Source: Asterias amurensis
Taxonomy: Eukaryota > Echinodermata > Asteroidea > Forcipulatida > Asteriidae
DNA: 64,000 nucleotides
Reading direction: 5' to 3'
Assembly: GCF_032118995.1 (NCBI RefSeq)
Contig: NC_092657.1
Location: forward strand, 4,771,891 to 4,835,890
Positions 49,771 through 63,090 of this stretch are shown here, in pieces. The notes beneath the pieces were generated by a model. It did no database searches and was not told where the DNA came from. It worked only from the letters and a program-made list of their open reading frames with translations. Each line of letters starts with the position of its first letter. Position 1 is the stretch's first letter. Both the position numbers and the translations under genes were made by a program.

Positions 49771-50196
49771 AGAATAGGCTACTTTTAGTCCCGTATAACA
49801 AAACAGATGGCCATGACAAGAAATCATCAGCAGTAGCCATAGACCTTCATAAATTTCGGGCCTCCATGATCCCAGCATGGAGGTAGTAGGGAGGTAGGGA
49901 GGTAGCCCCCCTGAGTCCCAGTGATAAACTTTGATGACAAAGGGATCAACAATGCAAGCGTAGGCGCAATTAATTTTTGAGGATCCGTCAAATTTATATA
50001 GCGCCCTCTTTCACTTTCCTTGGTTCCCAGCGATTATCACGTAGAATTTTTATAGGATGAAAGTGCACCCATGCAAATAATATAACGCACTTGTAAATTT
50101 AGTCGCCATTTTGCGCAAAATTTTTCGCGATTGTTGTTTATAAACACAAGAAATAATACACAAAAACAAAGCGTTTGGAACCTTTGAAGACCAATC

Positions 50197-53100
50197 ATGG
50201 CGTCCCTACCGCCGAAGAGGAAAGAAATCTACAAATATGAGGCACCTTGGACGTTGTATAGTATGAATTGGAGCGTCAGACCGGACAAAAGATTCCGGTT
50301 GGCTGTGGGCAGTTTTGTGGAAGAGTACAATAACAAGGTTGGTAACCCCTGCTCGTTAAATGGAAGTTGATTGATTGATTGATTGATGAGGTTTTGTTTT
50401 GAGACTTTATCTGTTCGTCCCTTGTTTGGCCAGTAGCTCTGAAATTACCATGACAACAAATTAATGACTCTGAAAATGTGATGAGGAATGCACCGTTGCC
50501 CCGTTGTGTTTTTGAGGAAAAAAATACCTGACATTTTACCCCGATCTGAAAGTATTCAAGGCCTTATTAAAATTAAATTTAAAAAGTAATATTTAAATCA
50601 TTGAGTAGGCCTATATAGGGGCCTTAATATTGTTTGATCCAGATTATTGAGTGTATTATTTCCGTTTTCATTTCCATTATCATTATTATTAAGTGAAAAA
50701 TTGGTCGTCAAAGTCATCATCTTTGGTATGATTTGCCCGAGTTGAAGTTGACAGGAGGTCCCCAGATTTTACAGAAATATAAATAGCTGTTTTAAATTAA
50801 TACAAATCATGATAAAAATAAAATCGTTGACACTCAGTTGTATTGTACTGATTGATATAGATTTTTAAAGGGACTTTAACTTTCTAAAAGAGTTTAACGC
50901 TATAGCTTGACTTTTTATTATATTATGTTTTATGCCTACTGCCCTGACGTTTAGTGTTAATATTAATGCTACATTAACTTGTTGATCTTCATTTCATAAT
51001 TCATGATTTATTTCATGACAAACAATTCATCATTTGATTATGAACGAATCGTTTTGTTTCCAATACCTTATAGATCACTTTATAATTCAGTTTCAATGTT
51101 GATTTAATGTTAGCGTATTCTATTTTGTTGTGACTTGAAGGTTCAGATAGTGTCTTTGAATGAAGAGACATCAGAGTTTGAGGCTCGGAGCACCTTCGAT
51201 CATCCATACCCGACCACCAAGATCATGTGGATCCCAGATAGTGTAAGACTAAGGTCTCAAAAGAGATTACAAAACATAGACCCCTTTACAAATAGGAAAA
51301 AAATAATGCATTCTAGGATAGGATGTGATGTTTTGAGATGTCGTCACGCATAAAACGTGCATAGCTTACTTGCAAGCTCTCCCAAAATGCATCATAATCA
51401 CCACTTCCGGCCTATCTGTAAAGGGGTCTATTGATATGGCCAGGGGTCGTTTTAACAAAGAGTTAGGACTAGTTCTCACGTAGAACTAGTCCTAGGAGAT
51501 ATAATAATACCTTTGTATTCCTTGTTACTGGTGTTGTTTGCTCATCCTGAAAACCACGTTGAAATTTGGTTGGTAATCCTGTTTTTATCAAGGAAGACAT
51601 TTCATGCTAAGCAAATTTTTTGTGCTTAGCAGCTCTATGAAATTGGGCCCTGTGTAATTCTAATCTAGGCTTTGGTTTCTTAAAATTGTGGCATTTGTGT
51701 CTTTAACAGAAAGGAGTATTTCAGGATCTAGTGGCAACGAGCGGTGATTACCTGAGGGTATGGAGAGTGAGTGACACAGACACAAGGTTGGAATGCCTCC
51801 TCAATAACGTGAGTGCACAATCCATTTAAAAACGTTAACGAAACGTAGTAGAAACGTAAATTAAGTGAGTATTGGCTGTGTTTTGTAGAATATTCATTTA
51901 ATAAGTTGATATACCAGCTTGATGAACTTCTTTCATGATATTCATTTTAAAACCCTATCCAAAACCAATTCCTTCAGACTCTACAGTATAATACTGAGTA
52001 TACAGTGCTAACACACATCGGCGTATATGGGTAAAACAAAAATCAAAATCAATATTCCAAATCCCAAAGCTTCTTTTGAGTGTCAGATTGCTTCTTGCTA
52101 CGGTTGGAGCTACAACTTTCAAGAATTTGAGAGTGCTATTAATCGGTAGGAATCTGGTTTTCTGACTTTAAAAATGTGTTATCCATCTTATCATCCTTTA
52201 GAACAAGAACTCAGATTTCTGCGCCCCGTTGACGTCCTTCGACTGGAACGAGGTGGACCCTAACATATTGGGAACATCAAGTATCGACACAACATGTACA
52301 ATCTGGGGCCTTGAGACGGGCCAGATGCTAGGGAGGGTTAACATGGTCACGGGCCATGTCAAGACACAACTCATTGCTCATGATAAGGAGGTAAAGCATC
52401 GTCAAGCCAACGTCAACCATTTCACAAATAAATCATACAGTGTACCCTTCAGGCCTGGTGTGGTTTCACCAAACTCTTCCTTACTTGGGATTAATGTTAG
52501 GTCTTGGGACGATTTTCAGTCTCCGTCTCCATATCCGAAGATGTAGGACGCATTGAACCCATCCTAGGATTAATCCTAGCGTCTCATGTAATCAGCTGCT
52601 GGAATTTCATCTGTTAGAGGGCAAGGCCATAATATTTTGTAAAGGGCGCTTCCTTTAATGCCTAAGGAAAAGTATTGAAGGGGCACCAAGGCTAAGACCT
52701 GGGCCCAATTTCAGCTGCTAAGCACAAAAATTTATCCGGCTACAACATGCCACATAATATCAGCCTTTTTCTTACAATGCCACCCTCCCCTCACCCCTAC
52801 AGGTTTACGACATAGCCTTCAGCCGTGCAGGCGGCGGTAGAGACATGTTTGCGTCAGTCGGTGCCGACGGCTCGGTCAGGATGTTTGACCTTCGACATCT
52901 GGAGCACTCCACGATCATCTACGAGGATCCTCAGCATCATCCGTTACTAAGGCTGGCCTGGAATAAACAGGATCCAAACTATCTTTCCACAATGGCCATG
53001 GATTCATTTGAGGTAAAGTTAACCCTCCTACTATTAGTGTGTTTCCTGAGAATACCAACCCATACCTCTCTAACTGAGAATGCAACAAGAAGTTGCATTT

Positions 53101-53954
53101 ATTCACTTGTTGAATTTCATTTTATTCACAACCAATTTCCGCCTTGTGTGTTTTTCCTCTGTCTCCTAGGTGATCATACTGGACGTTAGGGTAGCCTGTA
53201 CTCCAGTTGCAAGACTCAACAACCACAGAGCCTGCGTCAATGGCATAGCCTGGGCTCCACACTCATCTTGCCACATCTGCACTGCAGGTAAGGATTCAAT
53301 CGGTTAAAAAAAAATATGTGCAAAAAAAAAAGGCGGACTGGGCATCCTTTGTAGATTTTTTCAGTACACTTTGTTTCATCTTTCGCATTTCAGAGGAATT
53401 GGTTGTACTGGTCTTGGCTTTGGTGCCCCTTGAAAAGTTTCCCATGAGAGTGCCCATTGCAAAGTAAAAATGACCTTGCCCTTTCAAATATGAAGTGCCA
53501 TAATGGTTACTATGGCTATCAAAGTTTAACTTGACGTTGCAATTCATTGAATTAAAATAGCGACAGTCCAAAATCCATATATTGTATCAATCGGTATAAA
53601 AAAAGGTTATACAAAATCAACGGGCCTGTCAAAAACCCTGCGGACCAGTTAAAAATTAAGCCAATTAGTCCTGCTGCCGAGTTGTTAAAAAAGTTAAGGG
53701 CAACCCCTGTATACGTCTTTGTCAGAAGTGTATTTTAAGTGGCCATTTTTTAATTTGGATTTGTCCTTTTTCTGTCCGTAGCCGACGACCACCAAGCCCT
53801 GATTTGGGATATCCAGCAGATGCCTCGTGCAATCGAAGACCCCATCCTCGCATACACCGCTGACGGCGAGATCAACCACATCCAATGGGCATCCACGCAA
53901 CCTGACTGGATTGCTATCTGCTATAATAACTGCTTAGAAATACTCAGGGTCTGA
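50197..53954 (+). CDS. DCAF7: DCAF7 (WDR68/HAN11) WD40 adaptor, seven coding exons
   Basis: Exons 50197-50337, 51141-51242, 51710-51808, 52202-52390, 52803-53012, 53170-53287 and 53782-53954 (stop TGA) give 343 residues, against 342 in vertebrates. The first five introns are phase 0; the last splits a codon after base 1. Recognisable blocks: [144 protein letters not shown] and the C-terminal [18 protein letters not shown]. These form the WD40 propeller. DCAF7 is a substrate-receptor/scaffold for DDB1-CUL4 ubiquitin ligase and binds DYRK1A/B and HIPK2 kinases; plant and fly relatives act in MYB/bHLH and DYRK complexes. It works in nucleus and cytoplasm. The donor of exon 1 is the weak GTTGGT. 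Introns carry a SINE tail (51.99 kb) and fold-back repeats. The high conservation suggests strong purifying selection. Confidence 0.97.
51985..52060 (+). mobile_element. SINE tail fragment in DCAF7 intron 3
   Basis: TACTGAGTATACAGTGCTAA then CACACATCGGCGTATATGGG, matching the tail of the tRNA-derived SINE; the tRNA-like head is absent. Confidence 0.6.
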
Positions 53955-54505
53955 AATAAGTAGCTGATCAACTAATGCTAAGGTGTGGATCAACTACCCC
54001 AGATTGGTTGACGTCAACTACAAGTTTGATTTGCTTCTAAAAGGACCGCATTGCAAGTTAACAAGATTGCTAGCTGATATTACAACTACTCAATGTCGGA
54101 ATCAAGTAGCTTGTCAACTAGTGTTGGGTGTGGATCAACAACTTGGGATGGTTGATATCCACTACATTTAGTACCCTATGGAATTGTATCTGCGTGGACT
54201 GGATTGCAATCATGACATCAATTTGTAGATACTACTTGGTGATAAGGGTCTTAACCAACTGTTATTCAACTAATAGCATTAGTGTTGATCAACTAACTGA
54301 AGTTTGTGGAAATCAACTGCATGTGTGTGTACCTGTACATTTTCTTCCATTGAATTGTATCCACCTGCACTGGATCACAGTAGTTGAACAAGAATGCTGT
54401 CAACTAGTTCTAGTGGATGAACACAGTGGTTATCAACTACACATATTACTGCGGCCAAGTTTGCATGAACTGTGTCTAGCTTACGATATTTGAAATAATC
54501 TAGTC

Positions 54506-54815
54506 GACTATTTGGATTCAGCCAATTGGCCATGGTCGCATCGCTGGTTATCAATAGTTATTTTCATAGCACAGTGCAGAGTGGACCAGTTATAAGAAAA
54601 TTATAATGTAAGTTGAGCCGGGCCACCAGGCCGCATTCAGATGGCATGACTCGAGCCTATTGCATTCTTCGGTGCACATGCCTTTTGTATGTCAGTAAAC
54701 AACCACCAGTTAGTTGACTATTTGGATTCAGCCAATTGGCCATGGTTGCATCGCTGGTTATCAATAGCCGTTTTCATAGCACAGTGCAGAGTGGACCAGT
54801 TAAGTTGAGTTACAT
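54506..54815 (+). repeat. Direct repeat of ~95 bp, 211 bases apart
   Basis: GACTATTTGGATTCAGCCAA...CAGAGTGGACCAGTTA occurs at 54508-54600 and 54717-54810. A second pair, TTGCAACTACTATAATGAAG...CAGGCTAGCTTGGCCC, lies at 55017-55083 and 55170-55259. Confidence 0.75.
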
Positions 54816-54976
54816 TGAGTTGCCGGTAGTGGTCACATGACATGCATGACTAGAGTCGTGTGCATTATAACTTCTATGCTCATGCCTTTTGTACGTCAGT
54901 ATTAAAACAAACAACAGTTAACCATTTATTGTTCTTGCATGAACACAGCCAGGATTGACCCCTTTCGGCCGACCTA

Positions 54977-54982
54977 AATAAA
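54977..54982 (+). terminator. Candidate poly(A) signal for DCAF7
   Basis: AATAAA in CCTAAATAAACC, about 1 kb after the stop codon. The first clear hexamer found downstream; transcript evidence absent. Confidence 0.3.
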
Positions 54983-57049
54983 CCTTTCTTGACTGGTTTG
55001 TCTGGCCCCCTAATTCTTGCAACTACTATAATGAAGTCATAACTCGCATAGGCTTTGGGATCGGCTCAGGCTAGCTTGGCCCCACGGTTGTTTTGACAAT
55101 TGCGCGTGCTTTGCATACGCCCTCGGGGCTTCAGACGCAAAGATGGAGCTTAAAGCCGAATCCTTGTTCTTGCAACTACTATAATGAAGTCATAATTCGC
55201 ATAGGCCCTTTTTGAAACCACCGCTTCGGCTTTGGATTCCGCTCAGGCTAGCTTGGCCCGCAGTTGTTTTGAATTGTGTGTGCTTTACGCAATGAATTCA
55301 AGTCCTAAAATTCCAGGATTGTTACAGATTTAAATCCTGTATACATGTATACCTTTAACAAAGTCTTTTGGTAAATTCAAAGAAATTTTTGACGACATGT
55401 CTCAATATCTATTGGATTATCATGTTGTACTCTAAGATATCAAGAGTGGTTTAATCAGAAGGGGGCGGGGGATGGGGGATGGGAGGGGTGGTTGCCACCC
55501 CCTCCTTCCTCATATACTTGCCCTCCTGACCACCAAAATGACATTATTTAATAACAAATTAATAATTCTGTACATTAAATGACTTACCCCCCCCCCCCAC
55601 TCAAAGTGAAAGTGCATGCTTACGCCACTGCGGATCAACAGGTGCACTTTGAGTGCAATGCCAAATGAACAGAAACCAGTGGTCATGTTTGGTATTTCAA
55701 CCGAATGTTCATTGCAGTGGTCTTCATTTTTGTTAAAGTATATAAACAGGGGGCCTAAGGAATAACTACGAGTGCAGCAGGGAGAACATTGTCACAAGTT
55801 TAAATATGAAATATTCCATTTCATGAGGTGAAGCCGAGTTGAATGGAATGCTATATTTAAACAAATATTCTCTCCGTTGCACAAAATGCAAAATATTTAT
55901 CACTTGCAGGCCTGTATGCTTCTCTTTTGAAAGGGCAAGGGCACCAAGGCATTTTCTCCTTGGTAAAGGGCACCCTATGAGGAAATTGTAAATTTCTACT
56001 GTCCAACGCAATGATCAGGGAACATGGAGGCAATCGCCTCTGGTGCCTTCATGAAGGCAACCAACTAGCCAGGCATGTATGCTTTGTTTTTGGAAATGGC
56101 AAGGGCACCAAGGCATTTTCTCCTTCGTAAAGGGCACTATATGAGGACATTTTAAATTTCTCCTGGAGCATTTCAAGGGCACCAAGGCATTGACCAGGGG
56201 GCATGGAGCTCCGTAGTTTTCTTTTAGAAGTTAGTGTAAATATGTAAGACCCGTTTCTTCAGTGTAAATATTTGTGTGCTGTTGTAGTGTACCGAATTAG
56301 TTTGGTTTGGTTTTAAGTGTCTGTTGGCGTTTAAATATAAACATGCTCTTGAAGAAAAACAGATGGTTTTTATTTGTTGTTTAATTTGCTTTGTACTGCT
56401 TCTAATCATTTAAGCCATTAATTCCCTGGTTTGACTCTTATTTTCGTGATTTTGGTCGTCTGGTTTTGGGGTCTATCATTGTTGAAGTCGTGACCCAATA
56501 GTCGGATGTCGAAACCTAAAGGTCCAGCAACCAAGGCAGAAATGTCCGAGACCGAGAGAGTCGAGGGGAGACGAAGACTATTAAGGTCCATGAGGGAGTT
56601 CCGAGACCAGCAAGACCTACAACACTGGACCCAATAAAATAAAGTTGTTAAGCAAAAAAATCCTGCTTAGCAAATTTCTTTGCTTAGCAAAAAGGGAGTG
56701 GGGGCACCAGTTGCAACAATGTAAACTATATGGAATTTTGGTTGGCAAGTTTTTATGCTTACAGGCCTTGTCAAATTGGGCCCGGTGTACTATGGACAAA
56801 TTGATAATGCTTGCAGTGTGGGGCAAGGGGGCCAACTTAAGGACTCCAAAAATTCTTGACTAACACCATGCTCGGATAGACCTAGACCATTCTCTGGCCG
56901 ACACCATGCTCGGATAGGACCCAGACAAATCTCTGGCTGACATCATGCCATGATATACTAGCCAAATCTGCCTAGACATTCGACACTCAAGCAGTCCTTT
57001 TGCCAAGATAGGACTCGGGACAATTATCTAGCCCTCACCATGCCAACAT

Positions 57050-58040
57050 AGGACCTACACAACTCTCTTGCAAACACCGTGCTGAGATAGGACCCATACA
57101 ATTCACTAGCTGGCACCATGTCGAGATAAGCCCCAAAACATTCTGTTACTAACACCATGCCAGGTAGGACCAAGATTGCTCCTTTGCCTACCGTACTACC
57201 ATCATGCTCAGACATCGTGCCCAGATGGAGCCGAGAATCTTCTTGCCAACACAATAGGACCCAGACAGTTCACACTAGCTGGCACCCTGCCGAGATAAGA
57301 CCCAAAACATTCTGTTACTAACACCATGCCAGGTAGGACCAAGACTGTCCTTTGCCTACTGTACTACCATCATGCTCAGACACCATGCCCAGATGGAGCC
57401 GAGAGTTCTCTAAAACAACACAATAGGACCCAGACAATTCACTAGCCGGCACCCTGCCGAGATAAGACCCCAAACATTCTGTTACTAATACCATGCCAGG
57501 TAGGACCAAGACTGCCCTCTGCCTACCATACTACCATCATGCTCAGACACCATGCACAGATGGAGCCGAGAGTTCTCTTGCCAACACAATAGGACCCATA
57601 CAATTCACTAGCTGGCACCCTGCCGAGATAAGACCCAAAACATCCTGTTACTAACACCATGCCAGGTAGGACCAAGACTGCCCTCTGCCTACCATACTAC
57701 CATCATGCTCAGACACCTTGCCCAGATGGAGCCGAGAGTTTTCTTGCCAACACAATAGGACCCATACAATTCACTAGCTGGCACCCTGCCGAGATAAGAC
57801 CCCAAAACATTATGTTACTAATACCATGCCAGGTAGGACCAAGATTGCCCTTTGCCTACCGTACTACCATCATGCTCAGACACCGTGCCCAGATGGAGCC
57901 GTGAGTTCTCTTGCCAACACAATATGACCCAAAACATTCTGTTACTAATACCATGCCAGGTAGGACCACGACTGCCCTTTGCCTACCGTACTACCATCAT
58001 GCTCAGACACCCGACACTGTGCCCATATAGAACACAGACG
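57050..58040 (+). repeat. ~167 bp satellite, about six units
   Basis: CCATGCCAGGTAGGACCAAG starts units at about 57153, 57322, 57490, 57656, 57823 and 57950 (spacing 166-169, last 127). Each carries CTACCATCATGCTCAGACAC, AGATGGAGCCGAGAG and CACCCTGCCGAGATAAGACC. Related, more degraded ACCATGCTCGGATAGGAC units extend over 56850-58260. Confidence 0.85.
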
Positions 58041-58898
58041 GTTCTCTGGCCAACACAATAAGACTCGGACAAATCTGTAGCTACACTATGACTAGCCCTG
58101 GTGGCCTTACACTTTCGTATTGTACTACGGCACAGAGGAAGAGTCCTATATAGGGCTACACTATGACCAGATAGGACCCGGGCAATTCTCTAGCTGTACC
58201 GGTAATGCCCTTTGCCTACCGTACAACCATACTCAGGCCACTGACAATTCTCTAGCAAACAAAATAGCTCTGCAGAATTTCACAGAGCTGCTTAGCACAA
58301 CAATTTGCTTAGCATGAAATTTTTGCCTTGATAAAAACATGATTACCAACCAAATTTACACTAGTTGCATATTGCTTGTTACTGGTATTCAGCTGTTGTT
58401 TGCTTATCCTGAAAAATACAGGACCAAGACAATTCTTTAATAGTAACACCATGCCAATTCTGTATCTATCTCCGAGGTGATGTTCCACATGCAGGGACTG
58501 GGGTCTTGCACAAATTTTGCAATGTAGCACAAAACTGTGAATTTGAGTTTAGGAAGTATGCGAGTGAATTTGTTTTGTTCAATTAAAAACAAAACAGCAA
58601 CAGTTGCAGCACCTTATAATGAATCACAACAATTGTTTTTTTCCTGTTAAAATAATTTTATCACATTTGATAACAATCATCCAAAATTGTATTTTTAATT
58701 ATCAATTATATACAGGACCATTTTACTGTACAAAAAAGAATATCGCATGAAACGAACAAAGTTAACAAACTGCTCTCAAAACGTTAACTAAAAACAAATC
58801 CTCAAACCAAAACTTGTCACTGAAGGGCAATCAACTTTATATCAAATATACAAAATATTAAAAACTTTTTTTAGCCAAAATGTAATTATTCACAATAA

Positions 58899-59721
58899 TG
58901 ACACTGGACACTAATGGTAGTTGTCAAATACTAGCCTTCACAGTTGTTGTATCTCAACATATGCATAAAATAACTAACCAGTGAAAATTTGAGCTCAATC
59001 GGTCATCAAAGTTGCGAGATAATAATGAAAGAAAGAAAACACCCTTGTCACACGAAGTTGTGTGCGTTTAGATGGTTGATTTCGAGAAATCAAATTCGTT
59101 GAAAATTACTTCTTTCTCAAAAACTATGGCAAAAATCAGTGGGAGCCGTTTCTCACAATGTGTCATACCATCAACCTCTCCCCATTACTCGTCACCAAGA
59201 AAGGTTATATGCTAATAATTATTTTGAGTAATTACCAATAGTGTCCACTGCCTTTAAGGGAAGGTACAAGTTTGGACTCATAACAAATATTAACTTAAAT
59301 ACTGACTTGGTAACGAGCATTGGAGAGCTGTTGATAGTATAAAACATTGTGTGAAACGGCTCCCTCTGAAGTAGCATAGATTTTGAGAAAGAGGTAATTT
59401 CTCACTTAAATAATAAAATACTTCTAGCTAGAAGTCTTTTATTTCTATCTGAACGCACACAAATTGGTCCAACAAGGGTGTTTATTCTTTTATCATTTTC
59501 TCGCAACTTCGATGACCAATTTTGCTCAAATGTTCAGTTTTTTTCGTTATTTTATGCTTATGTTGGGATGCACCAAGTGAAAAGACTGGTCTTTGACAAT
59601 TACTTGGCAATACTTGGCCGAGATTTTCTGCGATATCTCAAATGAAATTTTCACAAGTTGGTTTTAATGTACAAAGGATTAAAAAACTGACAGTTCCAAA
59701 ACCAAAAGTATACTTTCCCTT
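58899..59721. mobile_element. Two adjoining Family B fold-back MITEs
   Basis: The first copy runs from GACACTGGACACTAATGG to GTGTCCACTGCCTTTAA (about 59257). A second, more diverged copy follows (GTAACGAGCATTGGAGAGC, GAAACGGCTCCCTCTGAAG), ending near ATACTTTCCCTTAG. Confidence 0.7.
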
Positions 59722-60098
59722 AGGTATGCACACTAAAAAAAAAAAAAAAAATGTACATGTATACACCTTTTCGCAAACTTTGCCCATTGCGCAAGCGACA
59801 ACTGTTGAATGAGGTGCATGCTGGTCCAGCTACCCATAAAGCTTGATGATTAACTACACTCCCGGCCAAAATGCTTGGGTCACCCATTCCCAACATAACA
59901 TAAAACCATTCCCTGTCCACTTCCCGCTGTGACAAGAAACATTCTCTTCCCCCGTCCCCCAGCTCAATGTTGAATGGCACCCAGAAGACCATGCAATCAG
60001 AGACTGTGCAACCAGAACCAACATTGAAAGGGGTCAGGGGGGCCCAACGAGATATGGCCGGGACTGCAGACCAGCATGCACCTCGTTCCATGCCTTAA

Positions 60099-60260
60099 GG
60101 CCGAGTCACACTGCAGCGATAACGAAAACGATAACGACGCAAAGAGAACACATTCTATTGGTTGAATTATTGCTCCTCGCAGAATACGCACACGCTCATT
60201 CAACCAATGGAATGCGTTCCATTTGCGTTGTTATCGTTACCGCAGCAGTGGGACCGGGCC
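60099..60260. mobile_element. Family K fold-back MITE
   Basis: GGCCGAGTCACACTGCAGCG / CAGCAGTGGGACCGGGCC ends, then ACGATAACGACGCAAAG / TTTGCGTTGTTATCGTTACC, and a central GGTTGAAT / ATTCAACC. Confidence 0.75.
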
Positions 60261-60514
60261 TTCACACTAGTACATGTATTTGTTATTTAAGGTCTTTGTG
60301 TCTACAATTAATTGACAATGTAAACACCCTGCTGCCACGTAGTATCTCTGTTGTTCTGGGGTGCGTTTTGGCGGCTGTAACTAAGTTTTTGTGCTAACAA
60401 TTATTTTGATTAATAGGGGCCTAACCAATAGTGTCCAGTGCCTTTATGAAAAGAAAATATGCCAAGCTGGTTATCTTATTGCTACCTAAAACATGGTAGT
60501 TTAAACAGGGTAGT

Positions 60515-60900
60515 TTAAAGGCAGTGGACACTATTGGTAATTACTAGAAATAATTATCATCATAAAACCTTTCTTGATTACGAGTAATGGGGACAGGTTG
60601 ATGGCATAAAACATTGTGAGAAACGGCTCCCTCTGAAGTGACGTAGTTTTCGAGAAAGAAGTAATTGTCCACAAATTTGATTTTGAGACCTCAAGTTTGG
60701 GATTTGAGGTCTCCAAATCAAGCATCAGAAAGCACACAACTTCGTGTGACAAGGGTGTTTTTTCTTTCATTCTTATCTCGCAAATTCGACGACCGATTGA
60801 GCTTAAATTTTCACAGGTTTGTTATTTTATGCATAAGTTGAGATACACCAACTGTGAAGACTAGTCTTTGACAATTACCAATAGTGTCCACTGTCTTTAA
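60515..60900. mobile_element. Family B fold-back MITE, complete (386 bp)
   Basis: TTAAAGGCAGTGGACACTAT at left, ATAGTGTCCACTGTCTTTAA at right; same length as the 43.4 kb copy. TTAA at each end. Confidence 0.9.
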
Positions 60901-60904
60901 ACTA

Positions 60905-61240
60905 AACAATGTTTTTATCCTTACCAATCATGTATAATCCCTATAAGACATTTTCTCAAGCAAGATGTGACATCTTGTCAAATGCTTTGGACACTAAAAC
61001 AAACCATACAGATTCATCAGAATTTACAGACCACTTGTTTGTTCAACTCAGAAAAGCAGATACTTGTTCCAAATTAAAAAATCATCTCAAAACATATCCA
61101 TTTCGGGAAACAATAACCTTTAACTTTTGGTTGTCTTGTGTCATTGGGTATTATTAGAGTTCTTGTTTTTTTTGCACAAGGAGTGCCATCATTGACATAT
61201 ACGGCGCACTAGAAATGTTCAACATTATTATTATTATGGT
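60905..61240 (+). mobile_element. LINE (CR1/L2-like) 3'-end remnant
   Basis: The frame LFVQLRKADTCSKLKNHLKT then YPF resembles the LP-x-x-LR-x-x-x-S-x-x-x-FK-x-x-LKT-x-LF C-terminus of CR1/L2-clade reverse transcriptases. It is followed by ATACGGCGCACTAGAAATG and (ATT)n, the usual L2-like tail. The rest of the element is missing. Confidence 0.5.
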
Positions 61241-61429
61241 TCAATACAAATATCAAAAACTTAAATAAATACAAACTGGATATTCATTAGGTGTAAAACT
61301 TGTCATTTGAATAATTTCTCATCCCAAAATTCATTCGAGTATGGAGCAAAGATTTAGATGAGGAATTCAGGCTGGAATGTACATAGGGCGCCATTTCAGC
61401 AAGCAACTCTTCTGGCGCAACAATAGATC

Positions 61430-62212
61430 AGGGCCTAATTTCATGGCTCTGCTTACCGCCCAACTCTGCGCTTATGATTTCCATTCTCCACTCACATGGC
61501 CAAGTGCCAAATTTCTGCGGAGCTGTGTAAGCAAAGAATGCCTAGTAATGCGTAACACACATGCACAAGCCAAATTCCCCGCTAACGCGTGAAATATGCT
61601 CATCGTTAGCGCAGCAATCCCTGATTCCACGAGCGCTGATTCGTTGCTTCCTGAAATGGCACCCATGGGTAATTCAAGTTCAAACACCAGACCGTATTGA
61701 ATAACCTATTTACTGCTTTACAAGACGCCATCTTGTAGGGCAGGTCTAGACGCTTACATCTAAGAAACACGCAGCGTGCACAAGCACGCACACACACACG
61801 CTTGCAATCGCCATCTTGTAGGGCAGATTTTCGAACGATGACATCATATTCATTACGGTCTATAGAGAGAGCTCTACAACATCTTGTGCCTTGGAATCAG
61901 CTCTCTATAATCTATTAAGAACTGGGCCTAATTTCAAAGCGCTGCTCAGCGTCCGATTTTTTGCTTACTGTGCGATTTCTATTTCATAGCTCTGCTAACC
62001 GTAAGCACACGAAAAAGGCATGCTAACCTCATCCGGTGCTTACCGCACAAAAAATAAATGACATCACAATGCAAATACATGGTAAACACGCAATATGGCC
62101 GCCCAATTTTTCTGCCAACCTGTGGAATACACTAAGGCTTAAGCAAATGTTTCTGATACAGTAAGCACGCAAATTTGCTTACCGTTAAGCAGCGCTATGA
62201 AATTGGGCCCTG
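61430..62212. mobile_element. Two Family C-like MITEs (CTGCTTACCG type)
   Basis: Copy one begins GGGCCTAATTTCATGGCTCT (61432); copy two (61922-62212) begins GGGCCTAATTTCAAAGCGCT and ends AGCGCTATGAAATTGGGCCC. Related pieces at 20190-20245, 26935-27165 and 28585-28690. Between the copies, GCCATCTTGTAGGGCAG occurs twice (61729 and 61812), and TATAGAGAGAGCT/AGCTCTCTATA form a small hairpin. Confidence 0.65.
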
Positions 62213-62705
62213 TTTGTGTCCCATAATTTGATTTCCTTCATAATTAAAAACAATAATACAAACAACCATTATATACACATACTTGTTGTAATTCAACCAT
62301 AGAGTTGTTGTCCAGTTCCTAAATAAAACCCCACTAAAAATGTTTTAATTAACAATTAAATTTTACTGAAGACAATTCCAGAAAAATTGTAAAGGGTTTC
62401 CTTTGCTCTTTGAACTGCTCTCAATATTAGCTCTATAAAAAAAACTAGCAAAGCTTTAAACTTGACTGAAGCAGTACTTTTACAATAATACAAAATTTGT
62501 CATACAAATTGTGTACATATTTTCAAACAGACATCTACTCGTACAATTTCTGTTGAAGAATTTAGATTCAGAGTAACGTATGTCGCTTGAATGATCCTGT
62601 GACATGTCAAACGGTATGCAGTGACCATGTAAAACACAATTCATTTAAATATACATGTGGTCCTTTTCACAAATACTGGGGCGTGCATGTGAGGCGCGGA
62701 AATTA

Positions 62706-62763
62706 GGTGCATTGTGGTCTAGCTGGTGATAAAATTTGCTCCTTAGCTAGACCACAATGCACC
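62706..62763. repeat. 58 bp inverted repeat
   Basis: Arms GGTGCATTGTGGTCTAGCT and AGCTAGACCACAATGCACC (19 bp, perfect) with a 20-base spacer. Unrelated in sequence to the 2.9 kb palindromes. Confidence 0.6.
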
Positions 62764-62949
62764 CCATTCAACGGTTGGCGCTTGCGCAAATTGGTATTTG
62801 CGAAAAGGTCTATGGTAACATAAAAATACTTGCATTTTGACCACTGCCATATTGTAACCACTCTCCTCAAATATTGTTCACAAGCTTGTGCGCAAAGATT
62901 TCCTTTTTGAGAACCAATAGCTATCGTTTTCCAGCACATCCCTACCAGC

Positions 62950-63090
62950 CCAGGGGTGGATTTCACAAAGAGATAGGACTGGTCCTAAGTTAGGACCAGT
63001 AACTCATCCTAACTTAGGACTGGTCCTATCTCTTAGCGTTGCCTAGGACTAGTCCTAAGTTAGGACTACCTTTGTGAAATCCACCCCAGG
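62950..63090. mobile_element. Family D palindromic element
   Basis: AGGGGTGGATTTCACAAAGA to CTTTGTGAAATCCACCCC, with repeated AGTTAGGACCAGTAACTC. Shorter by an internal deletion than the 31.9 kb copy. Confidence 0.85.

Larger units (their letters stand above)
53955..55000 (+). other. Probable DCAF7 3'UTR with recurrent TCAACTA motifs
   Basis: No intron signals or known repeat families in 53955-54500, and AATAAA at 54977-54982. TCAACTA or close variants occur about ten times between 53963 and 54445 (GATCAACTAATG, GTCAACTACAAG, GTCAACTAGTG, TTCAACTAATAG, GATCAACTAACTG, GTCAACTAGTTC, TATCAACTACAC), partly in ~130 base quasi-repeats. Confidence 0.4.

Noticed and set aside
43470-60770. Recurring ORFs with SHEVVCFLMLDFETS
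   Set aside because: Translation of Family B MITE copies; no domain, no splice context.
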